Assembly (NCBI GenBank): GCA_910586395.1
Contig: CAJUFX010000002.1
Span: 91,598 to 155,597 of the forward strand
DNA from: an uncultured Bacteroidales bacterium
GTDB taxonomy: Bacteria; Bacteroidota; Bacteroidia; Bacteroidales; P3
DNA: 64,000 nucleotides
Reading direction: 5' to 3'
Made by a program: the position numbers and the translations under genes. Below the pieces are notes generated by a model, which had not been told where the DNA came from, did not search any database, and worked only from the letters and a program-made list of their open reading frames with translations. Below are positions 43,007-52,864 of this stretch, one piece after another (position 1 is the first letter of the stretch; the number at the start of each line of letters is the position of its first letter).

Positions 43007-45043
43007 ATGGAAGATTTACGCCCTTTGTCGGATTGGCTGCCCATTACGCGAAAAGAGGTGGAGAGCCGCGGCTGGGAACAGTTGGACGTGGTTATCGTGA
43101 GCGGTGACGCCTACGTGGACCACCCTTCGTTCGGAGCGGCCGTCATCGGCCGTGTGCTGGAACACGAGGGCTTCCGGGTTGGGTTGATCCCTCAACCCAA
43201 CTGGCGCGACGACGGGCGGGACTTCCGCAAAATGGGGGCGCCCCGGCTGTTTTTCGGCGTCTCGGCCGGCAGCATGGACTCGATGGTCAACCACTATACC
43301 GCCCGTCGCCGTCGCCGCAGCGACGATGCCTACACGCCGGGCGGCGTGGCGGGTTTTCGGCCCGACTACCCGACGCTGGTCTATACGCGCCTGCTCAAGC
43401 AGTTCTTTCCCGACGTACCCGTGGTGGCGGGCGGCATAGAGGCTTCGCTCCGCCGCGTGACGCACTACGATTATTGGCAGGACAAACTGCTGCCGTCGTT
43501 CGCGGCGGAGAGCGGCGCGGATCTGCTCGTCTATGGCATGGGGGAAAAGCCGGTGGCGGAGATCGCCCGCCGTCTGGACCGGGCCGAAAAGGCCGGCCTC
43601 GAGCCGGCGCAGGCCATCGCCGCCTGCCGGGATATTCCGCAGGTTTGCTTCGTGGCCGACGAGCCGGTCGAGGCCGTGCATCGTCGCTGTCCGGAAGCCC
43701 TGGTGCTGGCTTCGCACGAAGCCTGTCTGCAAAGCAAGAAGCAACAGGCCCGCAATTTCGCGCTCGTGGAGACCGCCTCCAACCGCATGGACTGCGAAGT
43801 CATCCTGCAAGGCGTAGGCCACCGCACCGTCGTCATTAACCCGCCCTATCCGATTTATGATTTTAACGTAAGTGGAAACGTAGCTGCAAATGCTACGGAA
43901 ACGTTCGATAGCCAACAATATTCCGCCTCAAAAACCAAAACGAAGAACGTATCCGAAACTGCCAAAACCGATGCGCAAGCCGTTCATCCCATCGACTACG
44001 CTTTCGACCTGCCCTACACGCGGCTTCCGCATCCAAAATACAAGTCCCGCGGCGATATTCCGGCCTACACGATGATACGGCATTCGGTCAATATCCACCG
44101 CGGCTGCTTCGGCGGTTGCGCGTTCTGCACGATTTCGGCGCATCAAGGCAAGCAGGTACAGAGCCGCAGCGAAGCCTCCATTCTCAGAGAGGTCGAACAG
44201 GTCGTGAACATGCCCGACTTCAAAGGCTATCTGAGCGACTTGGGCGGCCCTTCGGCCAATATGTACGACATGAGGGGCCGAGACTTGACGCTCTGCCGCC
44301 GTTGCAGCCGCCCTTCCTGCATCGTGCCTTCGGTCTGCAAAAACTTGCGGCACGACCTAAAGCCGCTGACCGCCCTGTTTGAAAAAGTGTCGGGTCACCC
44401 GAAGATAAAAAAGTGCTTTATCGGCAGCGGTATCCGCTACGATTTAATCGTTCCATTCTTAGATACAAATGTATGCGGTGCAAGAGATTATGCGGAAACG
44501 ATTATACGCAAGGGCGTTTCAGGCAGGCTCAAAGTGGCACCGGAACATACCGAAGAAAACGTGCTGCGCACGATGCGCAAGATGCCGTTCGAACAATTTG
44601 TACGGTTCAAACGCTTCTTCGACGAGGTATGCCGCCGCGAAGGCCTACGGCAACAACTCATTCCGTATTTTATCTCGGCCCACCCGAACTGCCGCCTCCA
44701 GGACATGCAGGCGCTTTCGGAAAAGACGCATGCGATGGGATATCATCTCGAACAGGTTCAGCTCTTTACACCTACCCCCATGACACTGGCCACCGAAATG
44801 TTCTACACCGGCCTCGACCCGCATACGCTCCAGCCCGTCTTTGTGGAGCGCGACGACCGCCGCCGCGACGAACAAAACCGCTGTTTCTTCGAGGAAAGCC
44901 GCCGGCCGGCCGGCGACCACGGGCCGCGCGGCAACAACTACCGCCCGGAACGCGACGGACAAAACCGACGCGACGACCGCCGGCAGAACCGCAAAGAACC
45001 GAACCGGCCGCCACAAGACCGCCGCACCGGACGACGCCATTGA
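43007..45043 (+). CDS. YgiQ family radical SAM protein
   Basis: A 678-residue radical SAM enzyme of unknown reaction. The N-terminal domain (DVVIVSGDAYVDHPSFGAAV) is the B12-binding-like Rossmann part. The cluster motif RGCFGGCAFCTIS (CxxxCxxC) is near residue 367. Four further Cys (CRRCSRPSCIVPSVC near 430) suggest a second metal site. An insertion of about 40 residues, rich in Ser, Thr, Ala and Lys and of lower GC content, interrupts the usual NPPYP...YDLPYTR passage (about residues 288-325). The last 60 residues form an Arg/Asp/Asn/Gln-rich tail, probably disordered and perhaps RNA-binding. The family is usually fused to such a basic tail, here unusually long. Confidence 0.93.
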   Translation: MEDLRPLSDWLPITRKEVESRGWEQLDVVIVSGDAYVDHPSFGAAVIGRVLEHEGFRVGLIPQPNWRDDGRDFRKMGAPRLFFGVSAGSMDSMVNHYTARRRRRSDDAYTPGGVAGFRPDYPTLVYTRLLKQFFPDVPVVAGGIEASLRRVTHYDYWQDKLLPSFAAESGADLLVYGMGEKPVAEIARRLDRAEKAGLEPAQAIAACRDIPQVCFVADEPVEAVHRRCPEALVLASHEACLQSKKQQARNFALVETASNRMDCEVILQGVGHRTVVINPPYPIYDFNVSGNVAANATETFDSQQYSASKTKTKNVSETAKTDAQAVHPIDYAFDLPYTRLPHPKYKSRGDIPAYTMIRHSVNIHRGCFGGCAFCTISAHQGKQVQSRSEASILREVEQVVNMPDFKGYLSDLGGPSANMYDMRGRDLTLCRRCSRPSCIVPSVCKNLRHDLKPLTALFEKVSGHPKIKKCFIGSGIRYDLIVPFLDTNVCGARDYAETIIRKGVSGRLKVAPEHTEENVLRTMRKMPFEQFVRFKRFFDEVCRREGLRQQLIPYFISAHPNCRLQDMQALSEKTHAMGYHLEQVQLFTPTPMTLATEMFYTGLDPHTLQPVFVERDDRRRDEQNRCFFEESRRPAGDHGPRGNNYRPERDGQNRRDDRRQNRKEPNRPPQDRRTGRRH

Positions 45044-45048
45044 CGCCA

Positions 45049-45080
45049 TTGACGCTATAGCCGAATTTTTCGTATCTTAG
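45049..45080 (+). promoter_or_regulatory. Probable promoter of rpoN
   Basis: TTG (45049-45051), 21 bases, TATCTTAG (45073-45080), one mismatch to the -7 consensus. A 9-base direct repeat GACGCCATT overlaps the -33 region (45033-45050). Confidence 0.45.
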
Positions 45081-45163
45081 CCCCGCTTTTCGGCAACCCG
45101 CCCGTCAGAGGCCGGGTCATCCGAAAAAACGCCCCGTACGGGCTTTGCCAAATACCACCAATT

Positions 45164-46726
45164 ATGGCCGATTACAAAACGGATTTCCGTCAAAATCTCG
45201 ATCAGCGGCTGTTGCTCAAACTCTCGCCGCAGCAAATCCAATTTATGCAGCTGTTGCAATTGCCCACGGTGGCGATGGAACAACGGATTAAAGACGAACT
45301 AGAGAACAATCCGGCTTTGGAAGAGATTTCGACCGACGAAACCGACGCCGCTCCAGCCGAAGAACATCCCGAAGACCTGGAGAAGACGTCGGAAGACTGG
45401 ACGGAAGACGGGCTTCCGGCCGCCACGGACGAAAAGACGGAGTGGAACATAGACGATTACCTCAACGATGAAGACCGGGAGGATTACGCCTACAAAAGCC
45501 GCGACAACAACTACCCGTCCGAAGAAGACCGCTACGAAGCCCCCTTGGCCTCGGCCGAAAGTTTCCAGGAATACCTGCTCTCGCAATTAGGCTTCCTGCC
45601 GCTCTCGGCCGCCGAAAAAAAAATAGGCGAAGTCATCATCGGCAACATAGACGAAAACGGCTACCTGCAACGCACGCCCGAGGCCATCGCCAACGACTTA
45701 GCCTTTTACGGCGGCTTAGATACGACCAAAGCCGAAGTCGAAAAGGTGCTCTCAGACGTCCAATCACTCGACCCGCCGGGCGTAGGGGCGCAGGACCTGC
45801 AAGAATGCCTTAGAATCCAACTAAAGCAGAAAAAACGCGAAAACGAGGCGGACGAAACCAAAGCGGAGGATACCCAATCGGCGCAAGCCGCCCTGCTGGC
45901 GTTGGCGGTGCGCGTCACGGAACGCTATTTCGACGATTTCCTCAAACGCCGTTACGAACACCTGGCCGAAAAACTGCACATAGACGAAGACAAATTGCAG
46001 GAAGTGCTGCAACTGCTCTCCGGCCTGAACCCCAAGCCCGGCGCGGCTTGGAGCGGCCAAGACAACACGCGGCAAAACCCCGGCATCGTACCCGATTTCT
46101 ATCTTTTTTACGACGACGAAGCCTTGGTGCTGACGCTGCACCATAAAAACGAACCCGTGCTGAAAGTGAGCGGCGCCTATAACCAGATGCTCCAGACCTA
46201 CAAAGACGACAAACAGAACCGCGCCAAGGCCGAGGCGGCCCAGTTCGTCAAGGAGAAAATCGACGCGGCGCGCTGGTTCATCGACATGGTGCGCCAACGG
46301 CAACAGACGCTGCTGAGCATCGGAAACTGCCTCGTGAATTTTCAAAAAGAATACTTTATGAGCGGCGACCCGCACCGGTTAAAACCCATGCGGCTCAAAG
46401 ACATAGCGGCACTGACGGGCTACGATATCTCGACCGTCTCCCGCGTGACGGCACAGAAATACATACAGACGCCTTTCGGCATCATCGCGTTGAAAACGCT
46501 CTTCTCGCAAGGCATCCAGAACGAAGAGGGCACGGAAATATCGACGGCCCGCATCAAGGAAGCGCTCAAAACGCTGATAGACCATGAGGACAAGACGGCA
46601 CCGCTCTCGGACGACATCTTGGTGGAGGAACTGAAGAAACAGGGGCTGAGCGTCGCCCGCCGCACAATCGCCAAATACCGTCAGCAACTCGATATTCCGG
46701 TGGCCCGCATGCGGCGGACGTTGTAA
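45164..46726 (+). CDS. rpoN: RNA polymerase sigma-54 factor RpoN
   Basis: Directs RNA polymerase to -24/-12 promoters that need an AAA+ activator. 520 residues. Region I is the Gln/Leu-rich activator-interacting segment (LSPQQIQFMQLLQLPTVAMEQRI). Region II is an acidic linker (ETDAAPAEEHPEDLEKTSED). The core-binding domain (PPGVGAQDLQECLRIQL) and DNA-binding domain follow, ending with the RpoN box ARRTIAKYRQQL near residue 503. No activator gene is nearby. The gene is monocistronic between YgiQ and the convergent metal efflux operon. Confidence 0.97.
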   Translation: MADYKTDFRQNLDQRLLLKLSPQQIQFMQLLQLPTVAMEQRIKDELENNPALEEISTDETDAAPAEEHPEDLEKTSEDWTEDGLPAATDEKTEWNIDDYLNDEDREDYAYKSRDNNYPSEEDRYEAPLASAESFQEYLLSQLGFLPLSAAEKKIGEVIIGNIDENGYLQRTPEAIANDLAFYGGLDTTKAEVEKVLSDVQSLDPPGVGAQDLQECLRIQLKQKKRENEADETKAEDTQSAQAALLALAVRVTERYFDDFLKRRYEHLAEKLHIDEDKLQEVLQLLSGLNPKPGAAWSGQDNTRQNPGIVPDFYLFYDDEALVLTLHHKNEPVLKVSGAYNQMLQTYKDDKQNRAKAEAAQFVKEKIDAARWFIDMVRQRQQTLLSIGNCLVNFQKEYFMSGDPHRLKPMRLKDIAALTGYDISTVSRVTAQKYIQTPFGIIALKTLFSQGIQNEEGTEISTARIKEALKTLIDHEDKTAPLSDDILVEELKKQGLSVARRTIAKYRQQLDIPVARMRRTL

Positions 46727-46762
46727 AATGCGGCGGACGCCCGTGAAAGGCGGCTCACAACG

Positions 46763-49700
46763 CTATTTCTGCGCTTCCAAGGCCTCCCATTCGGCGTAAA
46801 TCAACGCCAGGTCACGGTAGGCTTCCCAATAGACCGCATAGAGTTCGAACAGATAATCCTGCTCGACGAGGTATTCCAACAACGACATTTCACCGGCACG
46901 CAAAGCCTTGCCCAACAGCGTCGTATTGCCGGCCTCCGCAATCGTTTTGCGGTATTCTTCCACCGTTTTCTGCAACTGCACGGCCTTGGCGTAAAGCGTC
47001 GTATATTTGGCGCGTGTGGCCAGCCGCACGTCTTTCAACGACATTTCAGCCGACAGGTTGGCCAACTTGGCCTGTTTCAGTTTATTCTTGTTCGCCCAAA
47101 GCGGCACGCGCATGCCCACTACAAGGCCGTGCAGGCTTTCGTCACCAAAAACATTGTCGCCCTTATAACCTACTTTGAATGAGGGAAACGCATGCGCGGT
47201 ATTGAGGCTCACGCTTTTCTTGGCGGCATCGACCTCGCCTTCCGAAAGCATGAGCGCGGGATGCCAGATGCTCATTTCGTCATACCACTTGTCGAAATCG
47301 GCCGGCCACGTCATCGGATCGAAATCGGCCTGCAACAGCCGCACGGGCACACCGCCCATCAGACGGCTCAATTCCATTTCAAGGCTTTCGCGGTCGATGA
47401 GCAGATTTTGATATTCGTTGCGGAGTTTGACCCAATTCATGCGCGCCTTGTTCATATCCAAACTGTTCGTCTCGCCGAGACGGAACGATTTCTGATAACT
47501 GAGCAACAGCGTGTCGGCCTGCTCCATACGGCGGCGCCAAAGCCTTTCCACCGCATTGTAATAAATGACACGCACACAGAGTTGCCGTACTTCCACATAC
47601 CATTCCATACGGGCCCGTTCGTAACGTAATTCGGCGTTGCGCACGTTCAGGTCCGACAACTTTTTGGCGGAGGCATAGACGGTCGGAAATTCGAACGACT
47701 GCGTCACTTCGAACTCCACTTCATTGCCTACCCCCTTTGGCGTACCCCATTTGTAGGAGAATCCCACTTCCGGATCCTCGGGCACGAGACCGGTCTTATA
47801 ACTGAATTTTTCAGCGTCGGCCGCGCTTTTAAGTGCCTGGAGGACCGGACTGGCATGTTCCAAATCGGCTAAAAGCTCCTTACTGTCGGCATAAGGCTTG
47901 ACCTCATCCGCGGGATTGCCCTGCAAATACATAAGCGCCGTATCCCTTTTCTTGTTCTGCGATACCGAAACATCGGAAAGCCCGCTGACCGGCACGGAAG
48001 AGACCGCCGGATTGACGGACTTGGCCGACTGGGCCCGCGCGGGCGCCGACACGGCCGGCAACGCCAGCAACAACAGGCCGGCCGCCCCCGTTGCCAGCGC
48101 ATCCTTGAAACCGCCGCTGATCGTCTGGGCGGATTTCTGCCGCTTGCGGAACCACTCGTAAACGACCGGAATGACGTAAATGTTCAACAAGGTGGAAGTC
48201 AGCAGACCGCCCAACACCACGACCGCCATCGGGCTCTGGATTTCGTTGCCCGACTGGTCGCCGTTCAACACGAGCGGCACCAAGGCCAAAGCCGACGTCA
48301 GGGCCGTCATGAGAATCGGGTTCAGACGGTCTTCCGAACCTTTGACAATCAAGTCACGCAACGAGAGACCGTCGCTCTGCAAGTGGCGGTAACGCGAAAT
48401 AAGCAGGATGCCGTTACGCGTGGCGATGCCGAAGAGCGTGATGAAACCGATGATGGACGGAATGCTCACGATGCCCGAAGTCAGATAAACGGCCGCGATG
48501 CCGCCTATCAAGGCCAAAGGCAGGTTCAACAATACCATGGCCGAAAGCGGAACTTCCTTAAATTCGACGTAGAGCAACATGAACACGACAAGCAAAGCGG
48601 CCAAAGAAGCCAAAAGCAACGTACGCGAAGCCGACCGGGCGCTTTCGAACTGGCCGCCATAGACAACATGATAGCCTTCCGGCAATACGATTTTTTCCTG
48701 AATGGTTTTTTCGATTTCATCGACCGCCCCTTGTAAATCACGGCCGGCCACATTGGCGGAAACTACGATTTTACGCTCCACGTTCTCGCGACTGATCGAA
48801 TTGGCACCGCCCACCGAAACGATTTCGGCCACTTCCTCCAGCGTGACCTTCTTGCCGGATTTGGTGGCAATCAAGGCCGAACGGATGCCCTCTATCGTAT
48901 TCGTATAATCGGGCATAAGCCGCACCATAAGGTCGAAACTGCACTGCCCTTCGTAAACCTGCGCCACGACATTGCCGGCAAAAGCCGTCCGCACGAAATC
49001 GTTGAATTCCGACAACGATATGCCGTAACGCGCCAAAGCGGCACGGTCGGGACGGATATGCCATTCGGGCGTCAGCGTCTGCTGTTCGACGCTCACATCC
49101 ACAAGTCCCTCTATATCGGCTATATCCGACTTAATCTGATTCGCAATCTGGAACAGACGGCTCAAATCGGTGCCGAACAACTTGATGGCGATGTTGGCGC
49201 GCGTACCGGAAAGCATGTGGTCGATACGGTGTCCCAATGGTTGCCCCACGGTGGAGGCTATGCCCGGAATGCCCGCCAAATGCGCGCGGACGTCTTCCAT
49301 AAAAGCCTCGCGCGAGCGGTTCAGCAACTTGAACTGGACTTCGATTTCCGCACTGTTGATGGCTTGGGAGTGTTCGTCCAACTCGCCACGGCCGGTTCGC
49401 CGCGCCGTACCGCGCACTTCGGGAATCTGCAGCAACTGGGCTTCGACCAGATTGCCGACCTGATGGTTCTCGTCTAAAGAAATACCCGGCTGCGTCACGA
49501 CCGAAATCGTAAGCGAACCTTCGTTGAAATCGGGAAGAAAGCCATGTCCAAGCGTCGTATAGGCATAACCCGCGCCCAACAGCAATACGACTGCGGTACC
49601 GACTACGGTTTTCTTATGGTCGAGCGCCCACAGGAGCGAACGCGAATAACCGTTGCGGAGCCAACGCGTGAAACGGCGTTCTTTCTCCTGTTTGGTAAGA

Positions 49701-51211
49701 TATTTCTCGGTTCCGAGCATAGAGCGACAGAGCAGAGGCGTAACCGTCATAGCGACGAGCAACGACATCAGCAACGATACGATATAGGCTACGCCCAACG
49801 GTTTGAGCATACGGCCTTCCATACCGGAAAGGAAAAACAACGGGATGAACGCGACGATAATGATGAACGTGGCGTTGAGAATGGAGGCGCGGATTTCGGT
49901 GGAAGCACTGAAAACCACTTCCGTAATCGGACGCCTTTTGCCTTTCGGCAACAAATGGTTCTCGCGCAACCGCTTATAGACGTTCTCCACATCGATAATG
50001 GCGTCGTCTATGAGCGAACCTATCGCGATGCACATGCCGCCCAGCGTCATCGTATTGACGTTCATGCCCAACAGATAGAGCACGATCATCGTACCGAGCA
50101 ACGAAAGCGGAATGGCCAACACCGAGATGAGCGTCGTACGGAAACTACCGAGAAACAGAAACAGGATGACTATGACGAAGACGGCGCCTTCCAGCAGCGC
50201 GCGACCGACATTATTGACCGAAGCCTCGATAAAGTCGGCCTGTTTGAAGATTTCGGTATCCAGAATGACGTCTTCCGGCAGGGAGGATTGAATCTCCTCC
50301 ATGCGTTTCTCGATATTGCGCGTTACCTCCAACGTATTGATGTTAGGCTGTTTGGAAACGGAGAGCAGGACGGCCGGCTGTCCATTCTGGGAAGCGTAAC
50401 CCATCTTGACGGCACTGCCGATGCGTACCGTAGCCACATCGCCGAGGAATACGGGTTTCCCATCGTAAACCTTGATAAGCGTCTCTTCCATTTCCGTCAG
50501 GTCGGTCGTACGCGACATGCCGCGTAAAGCGTACTCGTTTCCATACTGACGAACCACGCCGCCCGAAGCGTTTTCGCCCAAGGCGCGCAAAACGTCTTCT
50601 ATATCGGAGAGCGTCACATCGTAGGCATTCATGCGTACGGGATCCGCCAAAACCTGGTACTGTTTATAGTCGCCGCCTATAATCGTGACCTGCGAAACGC
50701 CGCCTGTGGCCAAAATGGCCGGCTTGATGACCCATTCGGCCAGCGTCCGCAAATCCATCATCGAAGTCGTGGAAGCCTGCAGGCCGATAAACATGATTTC
50801 GCCCATGACGCTTGACTGCGGCGCCAGTACGGGCGTCACGTCGGGCGGCAGACTTTCGGAGAGCGTCACCATTTTTTCGCTCACGATCTGACGTGCCTTG
50901 AAAATATCCGTACCCCAATCGAATTCCACCCAGACGAACGAATAGCCCGGCATGGACGAAGAACGCACGCGCCGCACGTCCGTGGCCCCGTTCACGGCCG
51001 TTTCTATCGGAAACGTCACGAGACGCTCCACTTCTTCGGCCGCCATGTTCTCGGCGTCGGTCATGACCACGACCGTGGGCGCCGTCAAGTCGGGGAAAAC
51101 GTCTATGTCCATCTGTTCGGTCGTGTACAGCCCGCCGGCAATAATAAGGAGCGACCCGACCACAATCCATAACCCGTGGGTTAAGGAAAAGCGAATGATT
51201 TTATCTAACAT
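46763..51211 (-). CDS. Heavy-metal RND pump (CusA/CzcA type) fused to a TolC-type outer-membrane channel
   Basis: A 1482-residue protein. Residues 1 to about 1025 are a complete HME-type RND permease with twelve helices, starting MLDKIIRFSLTHGLWIVV. In TM4, GSLIDDAIIDVENVYKRL carries the Asp and Glu of the proton relay; the first of the three acids of CzcA appears replaced. After a cytoplasmic RKRQKS stretch there is a hydrophobic segment ending APARAQ (about 1036-1058) that looks like a signal peptide. About 425 residues of outer-membrane efflux domain follow: VEFEVTQSFEFPTVYASAKK, SFRLGETNSLDMNKARMNW, AGEMSLLEYLVEQDYLFELY. Normally the channel is a separate gene (CzcC). The adaptor gene lies 33 bases upstream. 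Cu, Ag, Zn, Co or Ni cannot be distinguished. Confidence 0.93.
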   Translation of the reverse strand: MLDKIIRFSLTHGLWIVVGSLLIIAGGLYTTEQMDIDVFPDLTAPTVVVMTDAENMAAEEVERLVTFPIETAVNGATDVRRVRSSSMPGYSFVWVEFDWGTDIFKARQIVSEKMVTLSESLPPDVTPVLAPQSSVMGEIMFIGLQASTTSMMDLRTLAEWVIKPAILATGGVSQVTIIGGDYKQYQVLADPVRMNAYDVTLSDIEDVLRALGENASGGVVRQYGNEYALRGMSRTTDLTEMEETLIKVYDGKPVFLGDVATVRIGSAVKMGYASQNGQPAVLLSVSKQPNINTLEVTRNIEKRMEEIQSSLPEDVILDTEIFKQADFIEASVNNVGRALLEGAVFVIVILFLFLGSFRTTLISVLAIPLSLLGTMIVLYLLGMNVNTMTLGGMCIAIGSLIDDAIIDVENVYKRLRENHLLPKGKRRPITEVVFSASTEIRASILNATFIIIVAFIPLFFLSGMEGRMLKPLGVAYIVSLLMSLLVAMTVTPLLCRSMLGTEKYLTKQEKERRFTRWLRNGYSRSLLWALDHKKTVVGTAVVLLLGAGYAYTTLGHGFLPDFNEGSLTISVVTQPGISLDENHQVGNLVEAQLLQIPEVRGTARRTGRGELDEHSQAINSAEIEVQFKLLNRSREAFMEDVRAHLAGIPGIASTVGQPLGHRIDHMLSGTRANIAIKLFGTDLSRLFQIANQIKSDIADIEGLVDVSVEQQTLTPEWHIRPDRAALARYGISLSEFNDFVRTAFAGNVVAQVYEGQCSFDLMVRLMPDYTNTIEGIRSALIATKSGKKVTLEEVAEIVSVGGANSISRENVERKIVVSANVAGRDLQGAVDEIEKTIQEKIVLPEGYHVVYGGQFESARSASRTLLLASLAALLVVFMLLYVEFKEVPLSAMVLLNLPLALIGGIAAVYLTSGIVSIPSIIGFITLFGIATRNGILLISRYRHLQSDGLSLRDLIVKGSEDRLNPILMTALTSALALVPLVLNGDQSGNEIQSPMAVVVLGGLLTSTLLNIYVIPVVYEWFRKRQKSAQTISGGFKDALATGAAGLLLLALPAVSAPARAQSAKSVNPAVSSVPVSGLSDVSVSQNKKRDTALMYLQGNPADEVKPYADSKELLADLEHASPVLQALKSAADAEKFSYKTGLVPEDPEVGFSYKWGTPKGVGNEVEFEVTQSFEFPTVYASAKKLSDLNVRNAELRYERARMEWYVEVRQLCVRVIYYNAVERLWRRRMEQADTLLLSYQKSFRLGETNSLDMNKARMNWVKLRNEYQNLLIDRESLEMELSRLMGGVPVRLLQADFDPMTWPADFDKWYDEMSIWHPALMLSEGEVDAAKKSVSLNTAHAFPSFKVGYKGDNVFGDESLHGLVVGMRVPLWANKNKLKQAKLANLSAEMSLKDVRLATRAKYTTLYAKAVQLQKTVEEYRKTIAEAGNTTLLGKALRAGEMSLLEYLVEQDYLFELYAVYWEAYRDLALIYAEWEALEAQK

Positions 51212-51244
51212 GCTTCTCTCCTTTCTGATTTAGGACGCGCGGGC

Positions 51245-52528
51245 TTAGTGCGCGTGGCCCGCATGCGGATCCAACGCCCCCGAACTCTGCGCCAGTTTGA
51301 CCGAAATCGCGCCCAGACCCACGATCCGTTCGCCGGCCTGCAAGCCCGACTTGACTTCGGTACGCATGCCGTCGGTATGGCCTTTCTCTATCTGACGTTT
51401 CTCAAACAATTCGTCGGTCAGGCGGACAAAGACGAAATAACTGCCCATTTCCTCCACAATGGCGGTATTGCTTACCGTCAAGACTTCGCGGTCGCCCACT
51501 GCGCGAATCCACACATCGACGAACGAACCCGGAATCCAAGCCTCCACGGCGTCAATCTCAAAAACGACCGGCAGGAGCGGGCTTTCGAGCGTTGCGCTGC
51601 GGCCGAACGAAACCAGATGTCCGTTGAGTTCATCCAACGTATAGACCTTGGCGCCGTTCTTCTCGCGAAAGACGGCCGTCTCGATGTTTTTAAGGTCGGC
51701 ATAACGGCGCGGCGACACTTCCGCCCGCAGGAAACTCCTACGGTTTTGCGAAATGACCATCAAGGTCTGACCGGCCTTGACATATTCGCCATTACGTACC
51801 GAAAGTTCGCGGACGAAACCGCTCATAGGCGCTTTGACAATCTGTTCTTTCTTTGAAAAGTTATCGCGCAGGTAATCGTATTCGGCCTTGGCGTTACTGT
51901 ATTCTGTGCTGACCCGCATCCACTCTTTTTCGGATACGATCTTGTCTTCACGCAATGGCTCCTTGCGGTCGTATTCGGCCTTGGCCAACCGATAACGGTT
52001 ATAAGCCTCGTTGAAACGGATCTGCATGTTGTTGTCGGCCAGCCCGCCGTCGCCTATGCTCAACACCTGCTGGCCGGCCCTGACTTCGCTGCCGTCGATG
52101 AAAGGCTTGGCCGGATAGATGACCACGCCGTCGGCCTTGGCGATGACCTTGACCTCATCGTTGGGCGAAGGTTCCACGTAGGCCACCGTCTTGATGACCG
52201 GACCGAACGTTTCGTCATGCACGGTCTCTATGCTGAACGGCACTTTCTTTTGCAAAGCCGTCGGGAAGGCAATCGTATTGCCCTCGGCCACACGGACGAC
52301 CGATCCGTGGTCGTGACCCGCATGATCATGCGCGTCGTGGTTATGCCCCGTATGACCGTGATCGTGCTCCCCGTTGCATTCATGGTCATGGTTGTGGTTG
52401 TGACCTTCATGACTGTGTACATGAGCTTCGTAACCCTTTTCGGCCGATTTTCCGGACGAAGCCGGTTTACAGGCCGTACCGGCGCAAACCAAACCGGCAT
52501 ACACGAGTGTTCTGACTAATATCTTCAT
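51245..52528 (-). CDS. RND periplasmic adaptor (CusB/CzcB type), His-rich
   Basis: A 427-residue membrane-fusion lipoprotein: the signal ends CAGTAC, with the lipidated Cys at 20. It joins the inner-membrane pump to the outer-membrane channel. After the Cys comes a His/Asp-rich stretch of about 45 residues (HSHEGHNHNHDHECNGEHDH and more), a likely metal trap, and the C-terminus repeats the theme (DPHAGHAH). The adaptor core includes VVIYPAKPFIDGSEVRAGQ, the alpha-hairpin with RLAKAEYDRKEPLREDKIV, and SGFVRELSVRNGEYVKAGQ. First gene of the operon, with a promoter at 52774-52744 and a leader of about 210 bases. Confidence 0.94.
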   Translation of the reverse strand: MKILVRTLVYAGLVCAGTACKPASSGKSAEKGYEAHVHSHEGHNHNHDHECNGEHDHGHTGHNHDAHDHAGHDHGSVVRVAEGNTIAFPTALQKKVPFSIETVHDETFGPVIKTVAYVEPSPNDEVKVIAKADGVVIYPAKPFIDGSEVRAGQQVLSIGDGGLADNNMQIRFNEAYNRYRLAKAEYDRKEPLREDKIVSEKEWMRVSTEYSNAKAEYDYLRDNFSKKEQIVKAPMSGFVRELSVRNGEYVKAGQTLMVISQNRRSFLRAEVSPRRYADLKNIETAVFREKNGAKVYTLDELNGHLVSFGRSATLESPLLPVVFEIDAVEAWIPGSFVDVWIRAVGDREVLTVSNTAIVEEMGSYFVFVRLTDELFEKRQIEKGHTDGMRTEVKSGLQAGERIVGLGAISVKLAQSSGALDPHAGHAH

Positions 52529-52864
52529 GGTTTTTCCTTAATTCTTTTCCAAAATGCCGGCCGGAACATCCTACGATTCACGGCTTTCCGCTTTCAATCC
52601 ACCAGACACAAGTCCCCAATCGGAACAATGCGCAAATGTAGTTTAAATGACCTGCAACCGGGTTGCAAAATCTAACGGCCGCCTCCCGTTTCCAACACAT
52701 CTAACTTTCATCTAATCCACTTGGTGCGATTTTACGAAAACAGCAAAGGTACGCATTTCACATCTCCTAAACAACACAACTACAACTGCATGAGAAAATC
52801 GTAAAGCCGCAAACTATGGTCTTATCGTAAAAATATGTATGAAAACGTGCGTTGAAAAGGCACG
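52529..52864. other. 336-base gap upstream of the metal efflux operon
   Basis: It holds the operon promoter on the minus strand at 52774-52744 (TTG, 20 bases, TACCTTTG) and a leader of about 210 bases without a reading frame. Short AT-rich inverted words (around 52655-52740) are visible, but no clear metalloregulator box could be defined. The 3' end of xseB faces into it; only a weak five-base stem (CGTGC/GCACG near 52850) could end that transcript. Confidence 0.5.
52744..52774 (-). promoter_or_regulatory. Promoter of the metal efflux operon
   Basis: Minus strand: TTG (52774-52772), 20 bases, TACCTTTG (52751-52744). Confidence 0.65.
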
